Assembly (NCBI GenBank): GCA_940337035.1
Contig: CALNHX010005143.1
Location: forward strand, 1-64,000
DNA length: 64,000 bases
Source of the DNA: Agriotes lineatus
Taxonomy: Eukaryota > Arthropoda > Insecta > Coleoptera > Elateridae
Direction: 5' to 3'
Both the position numbers and the translations under genes were made by a program. Numbering within the stretch: position 1 is the first letter of the stretch; the number at the start of each line of letters is the position of its first letter. Below, piece by piece: positions 1 through 10,859 of this stretch. Under the pieces are notes generated by a model that saw nothing but the letters and a program-made list of their open reading frames with translations, was not told the DNA's origin and did not search any database.

Positions 1-430
1 AGCAATAATCCGGATATGCTTAAATGCCTGGGCCTAGAAGTAATTAGATTATTAGATACATAAAATACTGAATACAGCTTGGAAGACCAGAAAAGTAGGT
101 ACCTAAGAACTAGCAAGTATCAATCGTCATAATCATCCATAAAAAAAGGAGATAGATCACTATGTGACAACTACAGACCAATTCACTGTTAACAACTGCT
201 AGTACCTATCTACCTATCTAATAAATCTATTCTTGAAAAACCTTTACAGAAAGTCTTAGAACAACAATTTAAGGACATTCAGGCAGGTTTCCATCCAGGC
301 AAAAGTACTAGATGAATCTTCAGTCTAAGACAGCTATCTGAAAAAACTCCAAACTATAAATAAGAAGCTGTATCATTGCAAGATCAATTTGGAAAAAGCT
401 TTTGATAGTGCACCAAGGGTCAGTAAGATA
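1..430 (+). pseudogene. RTE-like non-LTR reverse transcriptase fragment
   Basis: Plus-strand reading, with shifts of frame and several stops, gives the fingers and palm start of a non-LTR reverse transcriptase. There is a stretch like KKGDRSLCDNYRPI near 150-190, then QAGFHPGKST near 280-310, then a region corresponding to the catalytic DLEKAFDSVP block near 385-420. These blocks are in the order expected for RTE-type elements. The copy is cut by the window start and stops before the second catalytic aspartate block; a palindromic element begins at 461. It cannot encode a working enzyme. The RTE assignment rests on motif resemblance and could instead be a related clade. Confidence 0.7.
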
Positions 431-460
431 TTAATTAGAGCCATACAAATCGTATAATAC

Positions 461-1136
461 AGGGTTATTCACGTAAGATGACGGGCCTGGCCAGGTAAAA
501 ATAAGGTCACTAAATCACGTTAGCTGCGCTAACACAGGTAGGGAAACACAAGTTGACAGATTAAAAAAACGAGTTTGTCAATGTAAAATTTATCATAGGC
601 GCTATTAGTAAGTGCATAAATAACAGTTTTTATTATTAATTTATCTTTCGGAATGTGAGGTCAGAATCCTTTCATTAAGTTAGAAGTAGACAGGCGGTCG
701 TTTTCAGCCGTAATAAAAACTGATTTTGTATGTCACTGAAAAACCGAGTTGGAGTTTCCCTACCTGTGTTACCGAAGCTAACGTGATTTAGTGACCTTAT
801 AGGTAAAAATGCAACCCAAAATACGATTTATAAAGATAACTGGATCCCTATTGCATTAGCACCTCGAATTTGACATAGACTGTTTACATGTCATTGGTAG
901 CACTTATGTCTATGTGAAATTCGAGGTTAACAGGTTAGCTTTTGTGTCAGTTTGTGTCAAAACTAACGCAAAAGCTAGCCTGCTAACCTCGAATTTGACA
1001 TAGACTTACAATGACATGTAAACAGTCTATGCCAAATTCGAGGTGCTAATGCAATTGGGATCCAGTTGGCTTTATAAATCGTATTTTGGGTTGCATTTTT
1101 ACCTGGTCAGGCTCGTCATCTTACGTGAATAGCCCT
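461..1136. repeat. Nested palindromic (foldback) element, outer shell
   Basis: The left end AGGGTTATTCACGTAAGATG at 461-480 is matched in reverse complement by CTTACGTGAATAGCCCT at 1120-1136. Pairing continues inward nearly the whole way: GCAACCCAAAATACGATTTA at 811-830 pairs with 1075-1095. If the inserted 501-800 element is removed, the unit is about 370 bp and almost wholly palindromic. Its centre (about 905-1012) carries the core shared with three other palindromes in the window. There is no coding capacity and no clear target-site duplication. Confidence 0.85.
501..800. repeat. 300-bp MITE with 8-bp duplication inserted in the palindrome
   Basis: The inverted termini ATAAGGTCACTAAATCACGT (501-520) and the matching right end at 781-800 extend inward to about 45 bp. 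AGGTAAAA is duplicated on both sides (493-500 and 801-808). An 8-bp duplication suits a hAT-like or P-like transposase. It sits in the left arm of the older palindrome and breaks its symmetry, so it is the younger insertion. Confidence 0.8.
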
Positions 1137-1220
1137 GCATATATATAATATATAATCCTGACCCTTGTACCACACAGATGTCGGGTATACTTTTAAATTT
1201 TTTCACGTTTAATTTTATAT

Positions 1221-2745
1221 TCACTTTTCATAAATAAACTCCTTCCATGCCTTTCTATTTTTGGTTAAGGTTGCTGCTTCTTCCCATGATTTGTCTCTCT
1301 TTTGGAGTATGCTACCCATTACTTTCTTCCATGTTTGTCTTGGTCTGCCTCTCTTGCGTTTAGTCTGTATTCTTGCTTCATACATTAATTTTACTTGTCT
1401 ATTGTTACTCATTCGTTGTATGTGTCCCCACCAACTGAGTTGACGCTGTTCTATGAACTGTGTGAGTGGTTGCACCCCTAGCTCCTTTCTTATTTGTGTG
1501 TTTCTGATTCTGTCGTTTCTGGTTTTTTCTAGTACTATTCGTCTCAGGTATTTCATTTCGGCGGCTTAAATTTTACTTTTTTGTCTATTTGAGAGTGTCC
1601 AAGATTCACAACCATAGGTTAAGACTGCTCTATAAATCGTGTTAAATACTTTTATTTTAGTTTATTTAGAAATGTCTTTTTTATTTATAAATTTTTGATT
1701 CATAGCGTAGTATAATTTTATTGTTTTTTTAATTCTCTCATTTATTTCTGCTTCTTGTTTTCCTGTTGTTTCTAAGGTTACTCCCCGATATTTAAATTGT
1801 CTTACTTGCTCTAGTTTTACATTGTCTATTTGGATGTTAGTATTAATATTCTGGTCTCCTATTACCAGTGTTTTTGTTGTATTTATGTTTATTTTCATGC
1901 CTTCTTCTTCCATTATTTCTTTCCATATGTTTAGATTTTCCTGTAGTTGTTTTTCGCTTCCCGCTGTTAATACCACGTCATCCGCGAAAACAGCGTCTGC
2001 TATTTTACTCTTTCTAGATTTTTATATCCAACACACATTTTGTTTACTTTTATTTCGCTTTTCTTGATGATATTGTCCATGTGTACGTTGAATAATGTTG
2101 GACTTAATCCTCCTCCTTGTCTTAACCCTGTCTCAATTTTAAACCCTTCAGACTTCATGTTATTTCATAATTTGTGTTGGTTTTGTATAGGTCTTGAACC
2201 ACTCTTAATATTTTGTTGTGTACCCCTCTTTCTTTAGGCCCTGCTAAATATAGATTTTTATTTTGTAATTGTCCTTTTTTCTGTTATTTGTTTTATTGTA
2301 AAAATATGATTCTGAGTACTCCTTCCGGGCTCGAATCAGCTTTGTGATTCTGCTAGTTGGGGTTCTAATATCGGCCTTAATCTATTGTTGATAATCTGTT
2401 CATATATCTTTACAATGGTGTTCAGTAGGGTCATTCCTCTGTAGTTGTTGCATTGTTGTTGTCGCCTTTCTTGTGTATTGGTATTATTAAAGCTACTCCC
2501 CATTCTTCCGGTATTTTTTCATTGGTCCAAGCTTTGTTCAGTATTTCTAATACTATTTCCATCCCTACTTCTCCCAGATTCTTTATCATTTCAACAGTGA
2601 TCTTGTCATTTCCAGGGGCCTTTCCATTTTTTAAATCCTAACTAGATTCTCCAGCTCTTCGATTTTTATTTTTTCCATTTCTCCCTAGTCAGACTGGTAT
2701 TCAATTTCAGCTTCGGTACTCCTTCTTCCGTTAATTTGCGTTTGA
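1221..2745 (-). pseudogene. RTE-like reverse transcriptase, 3' half of a rearranged element
   Basis: The minus strand reads in transposon order. NGKAPGNDKITVEMIK comes first (about 2580-2620), then a HKKGDNNNCNNYRG block (about 2430-2480), a block with ADD-like catalytic context near 1975-1995, and finally the C-terminal part at 1221-1556 with SWWGHIQRM and KRKRGRPRQTW. Stops and frameshifts separate the blocks, and the first catalytic block is missing. WWGHI plus the basic GRPRxTW motif is typical of RTE-like C-termini. It abuts, head to head, the endonuclease half on the opposite strand (2750-4110). The copy is dead. Confidence 0.85.
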
Positions 2746-2749
2746 TGTC

Positions 2750-4110
2750 CTAGTAGCTCTTAACAATTAAGGAACGAGAACACAAAAAAGTACTCGTAGA
2801 GCATATATGAAAGAAATAAGAAATAAAGGATACTAGTTTATCTAGTTGGGAACAAATTAAAAACAACGGAGAAAAATATACCGTAGAACAGCTACAGAAG
2901 ACAAGATAGGTGACAAGAACAGGAAAAAAGGAAGAACTTTTAGTCAACGCTTACCACAAGAAATACAAGAAGAAAGAGATGAAAAGCAGAGGAAGAAGGA
3001 GGCACAACCAGACAGGAAAGAACCGGAGAGAACTGAATCATATACAGAAACAAAACAAAAAACACATAAACAGCAAGTTTGAGCACAAACGTTCTTCCCA
3101 GTAAAACAAAGCGGAAGTGTGGTGGACAAAGGCAAGAAAGCTAAAAGTAAAATCAAAGAACATAAGGCACAGGATGAACAGACAACATCAAAAAACGAAT
3201 AGACACTAAGATACCTGAAACAAGTAGCATGACAAACAAGGTAATGGATATGGAAAACGAGAAATTAATATTCGACGGTAAACAAACAAAGAGCAAGGGA
3301 AATGGATCTAACAAGAAAACAAAGAGCAAAGAAAAAACGAAAAAAACACAACCAGAGAACAAAACAAAAATATGGAAATTAGAAGGGTGGAACGTCAGAA
3401 GCCTACACGGTAAAGAAATTGAATTAATAACCAAATTCGAAGAATCAGAGCTAGAAATACTAGTAATAAGTGAAACAAAAAAGAAAGGAAAAGGAAAAAT
3501 GTGCCTAACAAATAGACACACCATAATATATAGCGGAGTACCGATTAATCAAAGAGCAGCAGCAGGAGTAGAATGTGTAATACACAAAAAATTTACAGAA
3601 CAAATTATTTTATGGAGGGCTGTGTCGGAAAGAATCCTACTAGTAGAATTAAAAAATAAAAAGAAAAGGTGACTACAATAATATCAGTATACGGACTAGA
3701 TAAAAATGAAAGAGTAGATGAAAAAGAAAAATTCTGGGAAGACTTAACAATAACAACAGAAGAAGTAAAAGGAACAATTTACATCGCAGGAGATTTTAAC
3801 AGCAGAGTGGGGAAAACGATGAGGAATACAAAACAATAATAGGTAAACACGAAGAAGAAATGAGAAATAACAACGGAAAAACAGTGCTTGAATTTTGCCA
3901 AAACTTAATTATCACCAACACATTCTACGAACACAAGGATATTCATAAATACACTATACAACCAAACAAAAGAGAATAATCAATAATCGACTATATATTA
4001 GTACAAAAACACGAGAAAAGAAATATATTAGATGTAAAAGTGAGGATAGGCGCTGAAATGTATAATGACCATTATCTAACTATGGGAATCTTATAATATA
4101 CCAAAAAAAA
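2750..4110 (+). pseudogene. RTE-like 5' region and endonuclease, inverted relative to the RT half
   Basis: The plus strand holds an adenine-rich leader, then an ORF at 3229-3672 with a lysine-rich N-terminus and the start of an apurinic-like endonuclease: GWNVRSLHG, then LEILVISETKKKG. After a frame change it continues with YIAGDFNSRVG near 3780-3810 and an SDH-like end (DHYLTMGIL) near 4065-4095. This is the usual upstream half of an RTE-type polyprotein, yet it points away from the RT half at 1221-2745. The order RT(minus)-5'end-EN(plus) is what a 5' inversion during insertion produces. Frameshifts and a stop near 3978 make it non-functional. Confidence 0.8.
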
Positions 4111-4731
4111 ATACTAAAAATATAGAAATAACTTGCAGTTTATGAAATCAGCAGAGTGAGGTAAGCGGGAGATACTCAACCCACTAGCTACTATTTATTG
4201 CCACAATGGATGAAATTGCTAAAATGGCAAATGAAAGTGTAGGTAAAGCTGGCCAGAGTTGAGTGAAAACTAAAACAGTCAAAATACGTAACTTCCTGTT
4301 CCTGACAACTCAATCTTAGTTGCAAATGCATGTCAAGTTCTAATGAATAATTAAAGTTCGAAATGAAGCTTTAAATATATTCAGTATGAAGGTTAATAGT
4401 AATAAAATGGCAGTAATAGTTATCTAAAAGTGTTCGACAACTAGAATTATACTTGGAAAACGAGCGCATAAAATTTAAATTTATAAAGCTGCTTCTAACA
4501 ATTTATTTATTTATTTTAGTACTCAGCCTACAGCCGTTAGGCCAATTATCGGCGTCGCTGTACATTTGTTACAATGTTAATTTAGCGGTGTAAAAGCTGG
4601 ATGTCAACTAAAACAGTCTAAAATCCAAACTCCAAAAGTGCGAAATGAAATAGCAAGTAGATGGCATGAGTTACGAGGCTGGATGGAATACGTAACCAAT
4701 AAATTTAAAACACTCTGCAGGTACATGACCA
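4111..4731. other. Noncoding, AT-rich; nothing recognised
   Basis: No credible coding region. The phrase AACTAAAACAGTC occurs twice (about 4267 and 4606), and 4501-4516 is a short TTTA run. It may be decayed repeat material. Confidence 0.4.
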
Positions 4732-5249
4732 TCAGCCGTTCACGACCTTTTTGTGACAGAGTTGGCTATGATTTTTTCTTTTCATGTTGGACTAACTGAT
4801 TCGATGATGTAGCGGATGCAACTTTTTTTTTCTGTCAGTGTCTGTTCGACATTTTCTTGCCACCACATTGCCAGATTTATTATTTTAATATTCGTAAGAA
4901 AATAAATGATTTATCAAATGTGTAAAAATAATTTTAATTTCCGTCAAAGGAAAAGTCAAAATGCCCCAAATTATTTTGTTACAACAAAAAATTTCCATTA
5001 AACGATGCTACTTCCAATTTAAAAAGGACAGACCAAATTTAAAAGAACGCGAGTCGATGTGGAGACTAGAGAATATCCGGCAACAATGTACCTATTCAGA
5101 AAATATAACCTTAAACTGAAAGCAACCTAACCTAACACAAAAAGTGTCAATTTCCATGAGGGAGTTTAGTTGCAGCAGAGGTTCTGCCAACAAAATTACT
5201 AGATGGTCATAGCCTCACCTGACCCAAAAAGATCGTGAACGGCTTATAT
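4732..5249. repeat. Putative TIR element with about 40-bp imperfect ends
   Basis: AGCCGTTCACGACCTTTTTG starts near 4734 and is answered by CAAAAAGATCGTGAACGGCT ending near 5246. Similarity continues inward through a GGCTATGA block on both sides. There are no coding blocks inside and no clear target duplication, so the exact ends are uncertain. Confidence 0.5.
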
Positions 5250-6239
5250 ATTAAATGCACAAGTAGTATTTAATTTAGTCGGCCATGGCAGGTATAACCA
5301 CTACAGAATTACATGTTTGTTGGTTTTTTGGTGTGTAATTTGTGTACTCATTAAAAGTACCTACTTTATCTTGGAAATCACTGTACTGTATTTCTCCTTA
5401 ACTAAACAAATTCTATTTGCATATGCCGAAAAATTAGGTAGATACTATTCGCCTGGTCTAATTGTATTACAATACAAGATCGGTAAGTGCATTTTACCAG
5501 GCCGAGAGAAAGTTAAGATATAAATTAGCAGTGTCAAGTATTTAGTTACTGTTACTACAATTGACGAAAGAGAAAAGTATATAGTACATTTTTTTTCTAT
5601 AATTTTCAAGGTCAACTTTCTAGGGGATAAGTTGCATTCCTGCAGGGTCCCTAGTTTTAATAATGTTGGTACATAGATTTTTAGTTCTTTTCTTCCACTA
5701 AAAAAATTATTGTCATTTTGACAGATATGTCATAATTTAACATCGCTTGCTTCATTTTTGCATTTAAAGTATTTCTTGGTTTTCTTTTTTTATCCGATTT
5801 TATTGATGATGATGATGATTCCACGTTAAAAAAAGGAATTTGTCAAGAGTTCAAATTAAGAAACTTTGACATTCAAAATTGACACATAACCATAATTTTG
5901 AAAAAGTTCTACCAACATGAGGTATAAAAATTTCCTAGCATTTTAATCACAGGTCTACCAACATTGTAACACTTTGACAGTTATTATAGAAAAAAACGTA
6001 CTTTATGTCTTATTCAAAAGTACTTTAGACTAAGAGGGGACAATGATCTGTCCATACCCTGGTAAAGGACAAATACGTCAAATTGACATCAAGGCTGCCT
6101 AGTTTTTACTTACCGCTCATGCTCATGTTGTGATGTAAAATTTACTTACCGCACGCTATTTGTCTAATATCAAAGGAAACCAGCCAGGTGTTATAAGATT
6201 AATTTACTCAGTCCATCAACAACGCTAGTAAGTAAAGTG
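5250..6239. other. Noncoding AT-rich spacer
   Basis: No gene family is recognisable; a 68-codon ORF at 5317-5523 has no features of a protein. A short (GAT)n run lies near 5806-5818. Nothing else stands out. Confidence 0.4.
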
Positions 6240-6484
6240 CCTTCAGAAATGATCGAACGTTTTTGAATGGTCATGGTTATACAACGTATGAATATGTTGG
6301 TGGCACTGCAAGTGTATGTCAAATTCGAGGTTATCAAGTTAGGTTTGGCGTCAGTTTTGACACAGACTGACGCAAAACGTAACCTGCTAACCTCGAATTT
6401 GACATGGACTTGCAGTGCCATCAATATATTATCCATACGTTGTATAACCATTACCATTCAAAAACGTTCGATCATTTCTGAAGG
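6240..6484. repeat. 245-bp palindromic element carrying the shared core
   Basis: CCTTCAGAAATGATCGAACG (6240-6259) pairs with CGTTCGATCATTTCTGAAGG (6465-6484). The pairing continues through TTTTTGAATGG, ACAACGTATG and TGGCACTGCA to a centre near 6360. The central part is the shared AAATTCGAGGTTA... / ...TAACCTCGAATTT core. Both strands show 88-codon ORFs, which are a by-product of the symmetry and not genes. Confidence 0.85.
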
Positions 6485-6962
6485 TACTGTATATGGAAAA
6501 ACAGAATCGTGCAAAAAGAAAATAACCATTTGATAAATTTTACAGATATCTTTACCTTGACCAAGTTCGTGTAGATATCATCAACATGTTTCACATATTA
6601 CTTATGCTTTTAAATGTTATTTTGTATATAAAGCATAGTAAGATTTATAAAATAAATATCTCCATTCTAGGTATTGTTTAGACTACACACTGACGGAATG
6701 TCATTTTTGGAGTCATTTTGGACCCATAGAAAATAATGGAGCGTAAAAAAAATATATTCAGTATACAAAATTACATTTAAAAAAATGTATCGCTAAGAAT
6801 AAATAAGGCACAGTTTCACAACAATTTTAGGCACTAACTAGATCTAATCTACCTGCATACATGGAATAATTTTACTTAACAAAACTTTAGCAAAATAAGT
6901 TCCTATCTCTGGCAGCATTATATATCTATAAAAAAATACATTGAATTTGCTTCTGCTTTCGA
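6485..6962. other. 3' flank of the NEDD1 homologue
   Basis: On the minus strand this is the 3' untranslated region and downstream sequence of the NEDD1 gene. It is AT-rich. I saw no exact AATAAA hexamer in the gene's orientation; a TATAAA-like variant lies near 6632-6637, so the polyadenylation site is uncertain. Confidence 0.4.
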
Positions 6963-8660
6963 CTAATACTTGCGATGGAAATTGAGTCTCTTTTCGCCTA
7001 TCTGTTCTTTTAAAGATTCTACCTCCTTGAGCAGCCGATTGTTTTGATTAATTAAAAAATCATCACATACAAACTCCTTAACGGCAGCACTATCTGACTT
7101 CCCCATCCGATCCTCCATAGCAACAAATTCCTTTACAAGAAACATTTGAAGATCCAAGAAATGGTGCCGCATATGTGCCAGGGTTTCAGCAAATTCCACT
7201 CTCATTTCCTCTCTGTATGTTTCAAGCTCTTCTTTTACTACATCTCTCACCATCTGTTTCAAACCTTCAGGAGATACATTGACCTGGTTGGAAACAGTAG
7301 CTGGAACATCTCCATTGGCTCCAACAATTGGCGAAACTGATGTAATAGGCGATTCTGTCATTAGATATTTTGGAGTGGAGGATATTTGTCTAGCAGCAAC
7401 AACAGGAGTCTGCACTGCAGACTTTTGTTCTTGTAGACAACTTGCCTGATGAAAAGAGGACCGCTTTGTTGCATCCATCCACTTCTTCACTTCTTCTGTT
7501 AACCCCAACCCCAGGGTAGTTTCTTGTTTGACAGATAATTCAGAAGAAGAGCTGTTGTCCAATCCCATGGCTGCCAAAAAAGAATCTTTGATGTTTTGTG
7601 ATACTTGTGCTTCAGATTCCTCATTAGTTTGTGATTTTGAGTCATCACACACCACTAGCCCTAAAGAGTCGGCCTCCTGGTTTTTGCAATCATCCTGTTG
7701 GAAGAGATCTTCCGAAACCAGGTCGAATGTACTACTACTAATTTCTTCATTTGTCACAGGGACTTTTTGAAAAAAGAGATGATGGATCTTTTTTCCTTCA
7801 TGTGTAAAAAACGTCGAAATTGATTTACTAAGATTTCGAGTATCATACAAGATAATATTGCCATTTTGAGAACCTAAACCTAGGTACATTCCGCAATAGC
7901 TAAAGTCCAAGGACGTTATAGAACTAGCCACTTCAACCTCTAAAATACATTTTTTAGCCAAGAGATCATAAAATGAAAATCTTCGGTCTAAACCACTGGT
8001 TATCAACAAATCTGACCGAATGGGAGAGAAAGTCAAATCTGTAATAGGTGCTTGATGTGCTGAAGCGTTGCACTGTATTTTGTTAGTATTGATATCCCAC
8101 GTGGCTACAATTCCTTCCTCACTACCAGCAGCCAACAGATTTCGTTTACTGCGATGAAAATTGATAACTGATACGGTTTCTGATTTCGGAACTCTATAGG
8201 AGCAAGAAAGGTTGGACGTTGCATTGTTAAATAACAAAACCTCTCCGTTTGTACAACCAGCAGCAATATGGGTGTCTTTGGCATTATACATCAAGCTGAA
8301 TATTTTAGAACTGCCTCTGGGAAAGCGTTTTCGAACAGCTCGGGCTTTAATATCGTACACTAACACCTGGCCGCCCAATGTTCCCACTGCAATGTTCTTT
8401 TTTGTGCTATTTTGGAATGTTGCACATGTTGGGTTGTAAATATCTTGGATGGTTTGCAGTAATTTAACATTCTCTTTAATACTAATTACTTCGGCTGGTC
8501 CTGAATAAGGAACCAGTACAACCCAAGTGCCATCTTTACCCCAGGAAATGCTTTTAATGGGACCGTCATTATAATTTGCCGGTAAATAAGTGTGCTGAAG
8601 GACACCATCTGGCCATTGGTAAAATTTTAAATCGTTACACGCTGAAGCAAGTATTGACAT
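6963..8660 (-). CDS. Nedd1: NEDD1 homologue, WD40 gamma-tubulin ring complex adaptor
   Basis: This is an intact 565-residue ORF. Residues 1 to about 310 form WD40 repeats; blocks such as LITSGLDRRFSFYD and YLGLGSQNGNIILYD match the NEDD1 pattern better than generic WD40 proteins. A polar linker follows (about 320-460). The C-terminal 100 residues are charged and helical (GLKQMVRDVVKEELETYREE and onward), like the segment through which NEDD1 binds gamma-tubulin complexes. Vertebrate NEDD1 is about 660 residues; the fly counterpart is Grip71/Dgp71WD. The known family role is to bring gamma-tubulin rings to centrosomes and spindle microtubules. The ATG at 8660 is preferred because a splice-acceptor-like TTGCAG lies 8 bases upstream, implying a 5' UTR intron. 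Neighbours are transposon debris, so context adds nothing. Confidence 0.9.
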   Translation of the reverse strand: MSILASACNDLKFYQWPDGVLQHTYLPANYNDGPIKSISWGKDGTWVVLVPYSGPAEVISIKENVKLLQTIQDIYNPTCATFQNSTKKNIAVGTLGGQVLVYDIKARAVRKRFPRGSSKIFSLMYNAKDTHIAAGCTNGEVLLFNNATSNLSCSYRVPKSETVSVINFHRSKRNLLAAGSEEGIVATWDINTNKIQCNASAHQAPITDLTFSPIRSDLLITSGLDRRFSFYDLLAKKCILEVEVASSITSLDFSYCGMYLGLGSQNGNIILYDTRNLSKSISTFFTHEGKKIHHLFFQKVPVTNEEISSSTFDLVSEDLFQQDDCKNQEADSLGLVVCDDSKSQTNEESEAQVSQNIKDSFLAAMGLDNSSSSELSVKQETTLGLGLTEEVKKWMDATKRSSFHQASCLQEQKSAVQTPVVAARQISSTPKYLMTESPITSVSPIVGANGDVPATVSNQVNVSPEGLKQMVRDVVKEELETYREEMRVEFAETLAHMRHHFLDLQMFLVKEFVAMEDRMGKSDSAAVKEFVCDDFLINQNNRLLKEVESLKEQIGEKRLNFHRKY

Positions 8661-8667
8661 TTTCTTT

Positions 8668-8690
8668 CTGCAACAAAATTTAAATTAAAA
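8668..8690 (-). other. Candidate 3' splice site in the NEDD1 5' UTR
   Basis: Read on the minus strand, a T-rich tract ends in TTTTGTTGCAG, followed by AAAGAAA and the start codon. This fits an acceptor with its exon starting at 8667. The upstream noncoding exon was not located. If real, the gene is not a processed retrocopy. Confidence 0.5.
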
Positions 8691-9162
8691 ATATCAAACG
8701 ATGTGTGAAAACCTACTTTAGCCCCCATCATATACACCGAGTAACTTTTACTTTGTTAGAAAATGGCGTTTTTGGAAATTGTCAAAATCCAAACGATACT
8801 ATTTCTTGGTATTTAAGCAAGATTTCATTGAATCTTTTAATCGTGTGTTAGTTTTAGCTATAACTGAACAATCTCAGGGCCAGTCTTGTTTATTTAACTT
8901 CCGCAAAAATTGAATTTTTTAATTTCGGAAATATTTTTCAAAACATCACATACCTACCAAGACTTACTTTCAAAATAAAAATGTTTAGGTGAATACTTTG
9001 AAGATTTATAATTGGAAAAAACAATAGAAAATGCTAATTCTGTATAGATTTTTTAATTATTTACGAAAAAGTAACATGTTTGCATAATTCTTACGTTTTT
9101 GATGCAAGGCGCCTTTTAGGAGAAATATTTTTCAGCTTCTAAAAACCCTAATCTACCTCTGT
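8691..9162. other. NEDD1 upstream region, noncoding
   Basis: AT-rich sequence expected to hold the 5' UTR intron and promoter of NEDD1. No clear TATA box, initiator or first exon was found. Confidence 0.35.
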
Positions 9163-9471
9163 TCATGAATTACGTTCACAAGAATCCCTGTAAATGCTCT
9201 TGTACAGTTGTCTATATGAAATCTTCCTTATCCAGTTTACTAGTTCAAAAATGTAGTATTTGCTTCCCAAAATTTTGTATTTAGATAGAAAATCACATTT
9301 TAAACAACCTTTTTTTTTAGTACAATTTTTCTCTATCTTGGTTAGTAAATGCATTTTCTGCATTTTCAAAAATGAATAATTTGACAGATGATCAAAGACA
9401 CGTGACAACTTTTGTTTGGCCCATCGGTAATCTTTTTTAACCACCTTTATACGCCGGGGTTTCATTTTCAA
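9163..9471 (-). other. Unrecognised 102-codon ORF
   Basis: A basic, lysine- and tyrosine-rich ORF starting MKMKPRRIKVVKKDYRW. I do not recognise a family. It may be a decayed transposase fragment or a chance ORF; there is no supporting context. Confidence 0.2.
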
Positions 9472-9669
9472 AAAACAAATTTAAAAACCTCGCTGATGCC
9501 AAATTTTTGGCAATCACTGTAGACAAGTATAATTCGAAATTTGAACAATATAGTTCAATGTTTACAATATTAATTATCAAAAGTTTCGCATTATTATAAA
9601 TTAAACTACAAAAATGATAACACCACGATGTAATATAAAAAACATTGAACTAAATAATACAAATGTATA

Positions 9670-9765
9670 CAGTGGGCCCAAGTGTGGCCAGTATAGAGAT
9701 CTCGTTAATAGTAAGAGATACAAATTCGGTTAAATGATAAGAAAATTGGGTAATTAAACTACTAA
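9670..9765 (+). repeat. Tc1/mariner-type terminus (left-facing end)
   Basis: It begins with TA then CAGTGGGCCCAAG, and includes TAATAGTAAGAGATACAAAT near 9706-9725. The same roughly 90-bp end occurs in reverse complement at 18215-18298, also bounded by TA. The two face each other across 8.6 kb. Confidence 0.6.
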
Positions 9766-9950
9766 CAAAGTGATGCCTAGAAATCGTGTCCGAGAGCATT
9801 TCGTATGGTGTTTTAGCTTTTGTAATTTAAAGAAAGAAGTAATGAGTGACACTGGATATTTTTAATCCTTAATAATCACGTATGGTCTTGGAATACAAAT
9901 AATTTTCAATAGTAATTAATTAATTTATTGATTATTTTCTTGCTTATATA

Positions 9951-10522
9951 TGTTACAGTAAATGCAGGAAATTAGTAAATGTTAGCAATTTCTAGTGAAA
10001 GTTGACATTTACTAATATGTTAGTAAAAGCTGGCAAATAAAATCCATGATTGACATTCACTAGTAATTGTTAGCATTCACTAGTCCTACCCAGCAAATGT
10101 CTAACTATAAGCTGTGGGCGCGTTTGCGTACTGGGTATACACGCGATTTGTAAAAAAAATAACATTTTATGCACATCGAAATGCCACGCGTCACTACTGT
10201 GTTGTAACAAGTAAGATTCCATTTACTTACTACAGAGATTAGTTTATTATTACACATTATATGTATATTAGTTCTAAGAGTTCATTTTTCGTTATAAGCA
10301 GTTTTTATACTTTTATGAGAAATATACTCTTATTTTGAGCCTAATTTATTACTTTTACTGCCACATACCGGTGAATGTTGCTTTTTCTAGTAATTGCTAG
10401 CATTAACTAGTACAAGTCAACAAGGATTGCAACGAAACCAACGATCACTACTGCAACTAGTAACTGCTAGCTTTTGCGAGTAAATGTTAGCATTAACTGA
10501 ACTTCCAGCTTTTACTGTAACA
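9951..10522. repeat. 572-bp MITE with iterated subterminal motif
   Basis: TGTTACAGTAAATGCAGG (9951-9968) is mirrored by CCAGCTTTTACTGTAACA (10505-10522), flanked by TATA on both sides. The ends hold many degenerate copies of a motif like CTAGTAATTGCTAGCATT in both orientations. Such subterminal iterons are common binding sites for transposases. No coding region. Confidence 0.75.
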
Positions 10523-10859
10523 TATACAATAACTAGCAAATGCCCGTTCTTCGTACGGGCTACAAATGTTTTTTCTTCTAAATCTCAAAAGAATTCCAGG
10601 GCGCATCCCTCAATACGCTAAACTAACAAACGCCGCAAAACAATATTCTAGGTAAAAAGGACACAATATTCTTCCGAAAAAATGCCTCCGCAACTCTTTT
10701 ATGCTTCACGTACCCCCTGGAAATGAGTACGAAAAAGTCATTCTCCTTGTATATATTGATAAAACTATAGTTTTAGTATAACAATGAGATAAAATTAATA
10801 TATATATATATACACAAACTAAATGTTGTATTTATAAATTGGTGGAATTTCGGAAATCC
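10523..10859. other. Noncoding, AT-rich, short TA microsatellite
   Basis: A (TA)n run lies near 10798-10812. Nothing else is recognisable. Confidence 0.4.

Noticed and set aside
6191..6533. Two similar 88-codon ORFs on opposite strands
   Set aside because: They are mirror translations of one palindrome, with no protein features.
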